DNA from: Saprospiraceae bacterium
Lineage (GTDB): Bacteria > Bacteroidota > Bacteroidia > Chitinophagales > Saprospiraceae
DNA length: 36,718 nucleotides
Direction: 5' to 3'
Assembly (NCBI GenBank): GCA_020627965.1
Contig: JAHDFX010000035.1
Span: 1-36,718, forward strand
Made by a program: the position numbers and the translations under genes. The notes beneath the pieces were generated by a model. That model had not been told where the DNA came from, searched no databases, and worked only from the letters and a program-made list of their open reading frames with translations. This document shows, in pieces, positions 8,754 through 14,326 of this stretch. Numbering within the stretch: the stretch's first letter is position 1; each line of letters starts with the position of its first letter.

Positions 8754-10172
8754 ATGTCCAATAAACATTACAGCTTTATCAAAGGTGTTGAAGATTACTT
8801 TGATAAGGCAGCTGCCGCTACTAATTTACCGGCAGGTCTACTTGCACAGATCAAAGCCTGTAATGCAGTATATCAAATGCGTTTCCCTGTAAAAGTCGGA
8901 AAAGAATATCAGGTTATTGAAGCGTACCGTGTTCAGCATAGCCAGCATCGCCTGCCTACTAAGGGTGGTATTCGCTACGCTCCTAATGTCAATCAGGATG
9001 AGGTGATGGCGCTGGCATCTTTGATGAGCTTTAAATGTGCTATTGTAGATGTACCTTTCGGTGGCGCTAAAGGAGGCGTAAAGATCAACCCTCGTGATTA
9101 TACTACATCACAGTTGCAAAAGATCACACGTCGCTATGCCACAGAGTTGATTCGTAAGAATTTTATCGGCCCGGGACTTGATGTGCCTGCACCTGATTAC
9201 GGAACAGGTTCGAGAGAGATGGCCTGGATACTTGATACTTACCTGGCTTTTGGAAAAGGAGAGATTGATGCTGTAGGTTGTGTTACTGGCAAACCTGTAA
9301 AACTAAACGGTATTCAAGGTCGTACTGAAGCAACTGGTCGTGGTGTTTTCTATGCTTTAAAAGAGCTAATGAGCATCAAAGAGGATATGAAAGCAATTGG
9401 TCTGACACCTGGTACCGAAGGTAAAACAATGGTTATTCAGGGTATGGGTAATGTAGGTTCTTATACTGGAATAATTTCTCAGGAAGAGGGTGGTTTTAAT
9501 GTTATTGGAGTTTCTGAGTATGAAGGCGCTATCTATAATAAGGATGGTATTGATATTAAGAAGCTTTTAAAACACCGTAAAAGTACTGGTTCTATTCTAG
9601 ACTTTCCTGGAGCAAAGAACTTAAAAACGAGAGAAGCCGCATTAGAACTGGAGTGTGATGTTTTGGTACCCGCAGCTTTGGAGCATCAAATTCATGGTGG
9701 CAATGCCAAAAATATCAAAGCCAAAATTATTGCAGAAGCTGCTAATGGGCCTGTTACACCTGATGCAGAAGAAATTCTATTGAAAAAAGGTATTATCATC
9801 ATCCCTGATATGTATGTTAATGCAGGCGGTGTTACTGTTTCTTACTTCGAGTGGTTGAAAAATCTCTCTCACATGCGCTTTGGTCGTATGGAAAAACGTT
9901 TTGATCAGCGTGCTTACGAAAATTTAGTGAGTTTAGTTGAGCGTACAACCGGAAAATCTATCGGAGCAAAAGAACGTCAGGTATTAACTAAAGGAGCTGA
10001 TGAAATAGATTTGGTTCGCTCTGGCTTAGAAGAAACCATGATTACATCTTATCATGGCATTCGCAATATTCTAAAACGCAATAAAAAAGTAAATGACCTT
10101 CGTTCAGCAGCTTTTGTTAATGCCATTGACAAGATCGGGAGCGATTACATTTCTCTTGGAATTTTCCCTTAA
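8754..10172 (+). CDS. gdhA: Glu/Leu/Phe/Val dehydrogenase (glutamate dehydrogenase)
   Basis: A 472-aa NAD(P)-dependent amino-acid dehydrogenase, most likely glutamate dehydrogenase, interconverting glutamate with 2-oxoglutarate plus ammonium. The substrate and catalytic lysines are in place with family spacing: K70 (PTKGGIRY), K94 (MSFKCA) and catalytic K106 (PFGGAKGG), with the acidic partner D148 (PAPDYGT). The nucleotide fold shows GMGNVG (230-235), and ANGPVTP (330-336) follows. The start is ATG 8754 (MSNKHYSF); an upstream TTG at 8667 would overlap the end of ccmD and add 29 unconserved residues. The downstream lrp-type gene is a plausible regulator. Cofactor preference cannot be fixed by eye. 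Confidence 0.93.
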   Translation: MSNKHYSFIKGVEDYFDKAAAATNLPAGLLAQIKACNAVYQMRFPVKVGKEYQVIEAYRVQHSQHRLPTKGGIRYAPNVNQDEVMALASLMSFKCAIVDVPFGGAKGGVKINPRDYTTSQLQKITRRYATELIRKNFIGPGLDVPAPDYGTGSREMAWILDTYLAFGKGEIDAVGCVTGKPVKLNGIQGRTEATGRGVFYALKELMSIKEDMKAIGLTPGTEGKTMVIQGMGNVGSYTGIISQEEGGFNVIGVSEYEGAIYNKDGIDIKKLLKHRKSTGSILDFPGAKNLKTREAALELECDVLVPAALEHQIHGGNAKNIKAKIIAEAANGPVTPDAEEILLKKGIIIIPDMYVNAGGVTVSYFEWLKNLSHMRFGRMEKRFDQRAYENLVSLVERTTGKSIGAKERQVLTKGADEIDLVRSGLEETMITSYHGIRNILKRNKKVNDLRSAAFVNAIDKIGSDYISLGIFP

Positions 10173-10210
10173 TTTCTTTTTTCTAAGAAATTCAAGCTAC
10201 AATATATTGT

Positions 10211-10240
10211 TAGGAAAGTGCTCTTTTGGGCACTTTCCTA
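10211..10240. repeat. Perfect 11-bp inverted repeat after gdhA
   Basis: TAGGAAAGTGC (10211-10221) and its exact complement (10230-10240) flank an 8-base T-rich loop, 39 bp after the gdhA stop codon. No T-run follows on either strand, so it is a weak classical terminator; it may be an mRNA 3' stabiliser or a factor-dependent stop. Confidence 0.6.
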
Positions 10241-10246
10241 CAAAAT

Positions 10247-10265
10247 GTTCTTTCACAAAAAGAAC
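10247..10265. promoter_or_regulatory. 7-bp inverted repeat just upstream of the lrp-type promoter
   Basis: GTTCTTT (10247-10253) and AAAGAAC (10259-10265) are separated by CACAA. The site ends 17 bp before the -33 box of the Lrp/AsnC gene. The position and symmetry suit an operator, perhaps for autoregulation, but this is inference only. Confidence 0.35.
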
Positions 10266-10282
10266 GTTTCACTACAAAATAG

Positions 10283-10313
10283 TTTGCCTAAACAAGTTTT
10301 GTTTATATATTTG
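10283..10313 (+). promoter_or_regulatory. Promoter of the Lrp/AsnC gene
   Basis: TTTG (10283-10286), 19 bp spacer, TATATTTG (10306-10313): an excellent match to the Bacteroidota TTG-N(17-23)-TAnnTTTG promoter. The expected transcription start is near 10320, giving a leader of about 36 nt to the ATG at 10356. Confidence 0.65.
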
Positions 10314-10355
10314 TACGCTTAAAATAACATCTGTACAATAAATATTTCAACTAAT

Positions 10356-10838
10356 ATGTCAGTAAACAAATTAGATAGTATTGATTTACAAATTCTCAAA
10401 ATACTTCAGGAGAGTAGTAAAATCACTAATCTGGAACTATCCAAGAAAATTGGGCTTTCCCCGGCTCCTACACTCGAAAGAGTGAAAAAACTCGAACAAA
10501 ATCAAATTATCCAGAGCTATCACGCACTAGTTGATCCTCAGAGTATCGGTCTAAGTGTAAAAACTTTTGTCTTAGTTTCTCTAGCCTGGCAGAAAGAAAA
10601 TGCACTGAATCAATTCATGGAAAAGATTCGTGCGATCAAGGAAATTGTAGAGTGCTACATTATTACAGGTGAAGCTGATTTCCTCATCAAAATTATCTGT
10701 AAAGATATTCCTACGTATGAACAATTATTGTTCAAAACACTTTCTCAGATTGAAGAAATTGAGCGCTTAAAAACTCTGATGACGCTTTCAACTGTCAAAG
10801 ATTCAAAGACACTTCCATATGATTACGATCAGGATTAA
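10356..10838 (+). CDS. Lrp/AsnC family transcriptional regulator
   Basis: A 160-aa feast/famine regulator. The N-terminal winged helix-turn-helix (about 8-55) includes LDSIDLQILKILQ and the recognition region LSKKIGLSPAPTLERVKKLE (28-47); the C-terminal RAM/ligand-binding domain (about 65-145) carries the expected EIVECYIITGEADFLIKI segment (96-113). Family members form octamers and respond to amino acids. The gene lies directly after gdhA, has its own promoter and is followed by a strong terminator, so it is a single-gene unit. Control of gdhA and of itself is a reasonable inference. The C-terminal tail (DSKTLPYDYDQD) is short and acidic. Confidence 0.93.
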   Translation: MSVNKLDSIDLQILKILQESSKITNLELSKKIGLSPAPTLERVKKLEQNQIIQSYHALVDPQSIGLSVKTFVLVSLAWQKENALNQFMEKIRAIKEIVECYIITGEADFLIKIICKDIPTYEQLLFKTLSQIEEIERLKTLMTLSTVKDSKTLPYDYDQD

Positions 10839-10860
10839 ATAATTAAGCGTCTATTCAAAC

Positions 10861-10919
10861 TCTTAAAAAAAGAAATCCCGAATTTTCATGATGAAAATTC
10901 GGGATTTCTTTTTTTAAGA
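10861..10919. terminator. Bidirectional palindromic terminator, 29-bp perfect arms
   Basis: The two arms (10861-10889 and 10891-10919) are exact complements around one central base. The core is a GC-rich stem (ATCCCGAA/TTCGGGAT) with A-run on one side and T-run on the other, so it can form a rho-independent terminator on both strands. It ends the lrp-type transcript. The core recurs at 14233-14268. Confidence 0.88.
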
Positions 10920-11239
10920 CTTTATTCAAAATATACGTAATAAATAATTAATTAACAATAAGAATAGTAAGGCCTAATTCATACTAAATACATTGGACAG
11001 AATTAAATTTAAAATAATGAAGAGTAGATTTCACAATGTCACATTATAAAACTATCTCACTTTATTCTAAAGCTTATTCTTTGTACAGCAATAAGTAAAA
11101 ACCCCTATTTCTATATGATTTTCAATAAGACAGAGAATATTTACCATCAACTAACATAAGTATTTGACATTAATCCTAAATACAATATATATCACTTAAA
11201 AAAACATAACATAACCCTCAGTCTTCACGTTCATCCACC

Positions 11240-11317
11240 ATGACATATAAAAACCTGAATAACAAAGAATTACAAACAAAAAAATCATTACTAAAAAGTA
11301 GTAAAGAATTGTTATAG
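11240..11317 (+). CDS. Possible 25-aa small ORF or gene remnant
   Basis: ATG 11240 opens a 25-codon, Lys/Asn/Leu-rich ORF beginning MTYKNLNNKEL and ending SSKELL before TAG. The opening resembles the N-termini of small Bacteroidota membrane proteins (a Y-x-x-L-x-x-x-E-L-x-x-K pattern), but no membrane helix follows. It could be a truncated relic or chance in AT-rich DNA. Confidence 0.2.
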   Translation: MTYKNLNNKELQTKKSLLKSSKELL

Positions 11318-11341
11318 AAATGTCATAAAACAGTTCGAGTA

Positions 11342-11372
11342 TTTGATGCTCAGATATATGTCACTATATTTG
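11342..11372 (+). promoter_or_regulatory. Promoter of the small secreted protein gene
   Basis: TTTG (11342-11345), 19 bp, TATATTTG (11365-11372) gives a full Bacteroidota promoter with the same geometry as the one at 10283-10313. Its start point near 11379 lies downstream of the TTG at 11343, showing that translation must begin at a later codon, the ATG at 11409. Confidence 0.65.
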
Positions 11373-11408
11373 GGAAAACAACAGCATTTCAGCACAAAGT
11401 CCTTGTCT

Positions 11409-11855
11409 ATGAGAATTTATACATTAACTATTTCACTTTTACTGATTACTGCCCAATTATCTTACGGTCAATTAAAAAGAACGACCAATCAAAGCATCAC
11501 TGCCAACAAGGTTGCCAGCGTTGATATTGAGTTTGATTATGAAACCGAAATTGAACGATGGCCAGGAGGGCACATACAAATCCAGACGACCATCGAAATG
11601 ACTAATGGTAACAGAAACATCCTTGAATCTTTGATAAAGGAGAAACGTTACGAAGTATTGATAAAAGAAAATGCAGGTAAATTAACTCTAAATTATAAAG
11701 AGTTTAAGCAGGGTCTTCGGGTTGGTGGATACGAAGTATTCGAACATATTACAGTTAAAGTTTTTGTTCCCGAAGAAGTCCAAATCAGCATAAATGGTAC
11801 AGCTTATCAAGAAGCCAAAACAGATGATGCCGACGGATTAGCAAAAAGTAATTGA
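11409..11855 (+). CDS. Small secreted protein of unknown function
   Basis: A 148-aa exported protein. MRIYTLTISLLLITAQLSYG is a clean signal peptide with cleavage likely before QLKRT. The remainder is beta-rich (ASVDIEFDYETEIERWPGG, YEVLIKENAGKLTLNY, HITVKVFVPEEVQISING), resembling the opening of DUF4097/DUF2807-type beta-helical adhesin-like proteins, but it stops after roughly one such unit. The start is chosen because a strong promoter lies inside the longer possible frame and because this Met begins the signal peptide. It is a single gene between an AT-rich gap and a repeat element. The short length may reflect truncation by the downstream element. Confidence 0.7.
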   Translation: MRIYTLTISLLLITAQLSYGQLKRTTNQSITANKVASVDIEFDYETEIERWPGGHIQIQTTIEMTNGNRNILESLIKEKRYEVLIKENAGKLTLNYKEFKQGLRVGGYEVFEHITVKVFVPEEVQISINGTAYQEAKTDDADGLAKSN

Positions 11856-11863
11856 TTTAGAAC

Positions 11864-12001
11864 GTGTTTAACAAATTGCACAGTTTTCCAGTTGTCCTCC
11901 CTCCAAAGGGAGACATTGATCTGCTTTTTAGCTTATTGTCCCCCTTTGGAGGGGGCGAAGGGGGAGGAACGCTTAAAGGCTTTGTGCAATTTGTTACACA
12001 C
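11864..12001. repeat. MITE/REP-like nested palindromic element
   Basis: Outer arms: GTGTTTAACAAATTGCACAG (11864-11883) and its near-complement at 11980-12001. Inside are two GC-rich hairpins with 6-bp stems, CTCCCT/AGGGAG (11897-11912) and CCCCCT/AGGGGG (11940-11955), followed by another purine-rich strand GAAGGGGGAGGAAC (11957-11970) that can pair with the first. The GC content is far above the surrounding DNA. From memory, similar CCTCCCT...GGGGGAGG elements are common in intergenic regions of Bacteroidota genomes. It carries no ORF. Confidence 0.75.
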
Positions 12002-12041
12002 ACTTTAAACAGCTTCTAAAAAATACGTCCTGATTTTTTTC

Positions 12042-12049
12042 TAAATTTG
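12042..12049 (+). promoter_or_regulatory. Candidate -7 box for the FAD protein/DoxX operon
   Basis: TAAATTTG matches TAnnTTTG and lies 31 bp before the ATG at 12081. No good -33 element is visible; the repeat element ends 40 bp upstream. Confidence 0.4.
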
Positions 12050-12080
12050 CATATTCTTCCATAAAAAGGAAGCTCAATAC

Positions 12081-13640
12081 ATGGTTAAGCAATTAGAATT
12101 GAAATTACTACCCAAGCAGGTAGTAGACGAAGCATACATCCGCAGGCAAGTTGCCACAATACTGAAAATTAACATCAACAGTATCTCTGCTATCGTCAAA
12201 CGGAGGCGTTCTCTTGATGCCAGGCAAAGGAAAGTCTTGTTCATACTTCGACTTGATGTATATATAGATGAGACACCAGCGCCCTCTCCTACTCTATTAT
12301 CAAATTTCCAGATATTACCCCCCAATGCTCCCAACGTCATTGTTGTAGGTGCTGGTCCAGCAGGTTATTTTGCTGCCTTACAATTGATTGAGTTAGGGCT
12401 TCGCCCAATTATATTCGACAGAGGAAAAGATGTACGAACCAGAAGGCGTGATCTCAGAGCAATACAGCAATTTGGCGAAGTCAATCCACATTCAAATTAT
12501 TGTTTCGGAGAAGGTGGTGCAGGCACTTATTCCGATGGAAAATTATACACACGCTCCAAAAAACGAGGAAACTATATCCAGATTCTGGAATTATTAGTAG
12601 ATCATGGTGCCAAATCTGATATTCTAATAGATGCACATCCACATATTGGTTCTAATAAATTGCCTGGTATTGTTCAGAATATCCGAAAAACGATAGAGCA
12701 GTTTGGCGGTCAGGTTCATTTTGATTCTCTAATTACTGACTTTATAGTAAAGGATGGTCATTTAAAAGGTGTTATTGTCAATGATGCAGATGAGTATTTG
12801 GCGAAAGCCACCATACTATGCACCGGACATTCTGCCAGAGATATTTTCAGCTTACTACACCAACACGGTATCCGCATAGAAGCCAAAGCTTTTGCTCTGG
12901 GGGTTCGGGTAGAACATGACCAACAACTGATTGACAAAATACAATATAGACAGACAAAAAGAGATGAGCATCTACCTGCATCTAGTTATCGACTGGCATG
13001 TCAGGTACAGGAACGTGGTGTCTTTTCTTTTTGTATGTGTCCTGGTGGACTTATTGTTCCTGCCGCTACGGCTCCCGGCGAACTAGTTGTAAATGGGATG
13101 TCCATGTCAAAACGAGATTCAAAATATGCCAATTCTGGTACAGTGGTAGCCGTTGAACCGGAAGATCTTAAAGACTATCAACATCACGGTGTTTTTGCCG
13201 GATTAGAATTTCAAAAAAGTGTAGAACAACATATATTTTCGGCTGGTGATGGCAGTCAGCAGGCACCCGCTCAACGCTTAATGGATTTTGCTCATGGAAA
13301 GCTATCGGATTCACTAAATGATACCTCTTACATACCTGGAATATATTCAGCTCCATTGCATCAGTTATTGCCAAAAAATATTGCAAAAAGGCTTAGACAA
13401 GGCGTACAGCTTTTTGATAAAAAAATGAAAGGCTATTTTACCAATGAAGCAAATGTAATAGGTTTGGAAAGTCGCACTAGTTCACCGATCAGGATACCAC
13501 GTTCAAAAGAGACTTATATGCATGAAGGTGCAGAAGGCTTATTCCCCTGTGGAGAAGGTGCAGGTTATGCCGGCGGGATTTTATCAGCAGCCATTGACGG
13601 GCAAAACGTAGCCAAAGCTGTAGCACGTTTTTTAAAATAA
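12081..13640 (+). CDS. FAD-dependent dehydrogenase-like protein (COG2509 type)
   Basis: A 519-aa flavoprotein. After an N-terminal alpha/beta domain (1-75, RRRSLDARQRKVLFILRLDV) comes the FAD/NAD dinucleotide-binding fold VIVVGAGPAGYFAALQLIELG (86-106), then the family signature NYCFGEGGAGTYSDGKLYTR (139-158) and a second FAD-contact motif GLFPCGEGAGYAGGI (486-500). This architecture and length match the uncharacterised COG2509 family of NAD(FAD)-utilising dehydrogenases, widespread in bacteria but with no firm physiological substrate. It is cytosolic, with no signal or membrane helix. It is followed after 14 nt by a DoxX gene, likely cotranscribed. Confidence 0.9.
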   Translation: MVKQLELKLLPKQVVDEAYIRRQVATILKININSISAIVKRRRSLDARQRKVLFILRLDVYIDETPAPSPTLLSNFQILPPNAPNVIVVGAGPAGYFAALQLIELGLRPIIFDRGKDVRTRRRDLRAIQQFGEVNPHSNYCFGEGGAGTYSDGKLYTRSKKRGNYIQILELLVDHGAKSDILIDAHPHIGSNKLPGIVQNIRKTIEQFGGQVHFDSLITDFIVKDGHLKGVIVNDADEYLAKATILCTGHSARDIFSLLHQHGIRIEAKAFALGVRVEHDQQLIDKIQYRQTKRDEHLPASSYRLACQVQERGVFSFCMCPGGLIVPAATAPGELVVNGMSMSKRDSKYANSGTVVAVEPEDLKDYQHHGVFAGLEFQKSVEQHIFSAGDGSQQAPAQRLMDFAHGKLSDSLNDTSYIPGIYSAPLHQLLPKNIAKRLRQGVQLFDKKMKGYFTNEANVIGLESRTSSPIRIPRSKETYMHEGAEGLFPCGEGAGYAGGILSAAIDGQNVAKAVARFLK

Positions 13641-13654
13641 ACAAAACACATCAC

Positions 13655-14029
13655 ATGAAAGATATTTCAACAGTATTAGCTCGCGTATTTTTATCCTTGA
13701 TCTTTTTGGCATCTGCTTTCAATAAGATCAGTAATTTTGAAGGCACTCAAGAATACATGGTAAGTAAAGGTATGCCAGCAACTAAGTTCCTCCTCATTGG
13801 CGCTATCTTATTGTTGGTCTTTGGTGGATTATCGGTCTTGCTAGGCTACAAAGCAAAAAAGGGCGCCTTATTACTCATCATTTTTCTAATTCCTGCCACC
13901 CTTATCTTTCATCGCGATTTCAGTCAACAAATAGAAATGATTATGTTCATGAAGAACCTGGCTATACTCGGAGGTTTGCTTATGATCTTTGCTAATGGCG
14001 CAGGGAAGTATAGTGTGGATGGTAGGTGA
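13655..14029 (+). CDS. DoxX family inner-membrane protein
   Basis: A 124-aa protein with four hydrophobic helices (about 5-24, 43-64, 68-86 and 100-116) and the family opening LARVFLSLIFLASAFNKISNFEG (8-30), where the helix-1 R and the F-x-K-I-x-x-F pattern are typical of DoxX/TQO-small-subunit relatives. Family members are small quinone-linked or redox-associated membrane proteins; the exact role in this clade is not established. The close spacing to the upstream FAD gene (14 nt) suggests one transcript and perhaps a shared redox function, which is inference. Confidence 0.88.
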   Translation: MKDISTVLARVFLSLIFLASAFNKISNFEGTQEYMVSKGMPATKFLLIGAILLLVFGGLSVLLGYKAKKGALLLIIFLIPATLIFHRDFSQQIEMIMFMKNLAILGGLLMIFANGAGKYSVDGR

Positions 14030-14044
14030 TTTGTTATTGAGTAT

Positions 14045-14209
14045 TAAGTGCTAAGACTGAATTAATTTACACTTATAAAGGCATCTTTTGTCAGCACTTT
14101 TTGTTCTTGAAATATTCACTATGCTCAGGCATAGCTCACATTTCAATGCCTCAATTGCTAACAAAACCTACTCTTTATTAGCAATAACTTAATTCAGTCC
14201 TAGCACTTA
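14045..14209. repeat. 165-bp imperfect hairpin element
   Basis: The ends are 21-bp inverted repeats with one mismatch (14045-14065, starting TAAGTGCTAAG, and 14189-14209, ending AGCACTTA). Pairing continues inward in patches: TTTTGTCAGCA (14086-14096) with TGCTAACAAAA (14156-14166), TTGAAAT (14107-14113) with ATTTCAA (14139-14145), and CTATGC (14119-14124) with GCATAG (14129-14134) around a TCAG loop. The whole element can fold as one long hairpin. No ORF is present. It is consistent with a MITE-like element or a structured RNA, and sits between convergent genes. Confidence 0.7.
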
Positions 14210-14232
14210 GAATTAAATAAATTAACTTAAAT

Positions 14233-14268
14233 AAAAAAATCCCGAATCTTCATCATGAAAATTCGGGA
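14233..14268 (-). terminator. Rho-independent terminator of the M43 protease gene
   Basis: On the minus strand a 13-bp stem (12 Watson-Crick pairs plus one G-U; 14240-14268, three-base loop) is followed by seven T residues (14239-14233). It lies 58 bp beyond the protease stop codon. Its stem is nearly identical to the palindrome at 10861-10919. A second hairpin, ACTTGTG/CACAAGT (14272-14293), precedes it. Confidence 0.85.
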
Positions 14269-14326
14269 CGAACTTGTGCTTTTATTCACAAGTGCTTAAG
14301 TAAAGAGATAGTCACATTAACTGTTA

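Larger units (their letters stand above)
10839..11408. other. Long AT-rich intergenic region
   Basis: This 570-bp gap holds the palindromic terminator after the lrp-type gene (10861-10919), a 25-codon ORF (11240-11317) and the promoter of the next gene (11342-11372). Between 10920 and 11239 it is AT-rich with no ORF or clear hairpin. Confidence 0.6.

Noticed and set aside
10170-10192. TTTCTT/AAGAAA inverted repeat at the end of gdhA
   Set aside because: Six A-T-rich pairs without a T-run; too weak to call.
11343-11408. N-terminal extension of the small secreted protein from TTG 11343
   Set aside because: It would include the promoter box at 11365-11372 and would bury the signal peptide 22 residues inside the protein.
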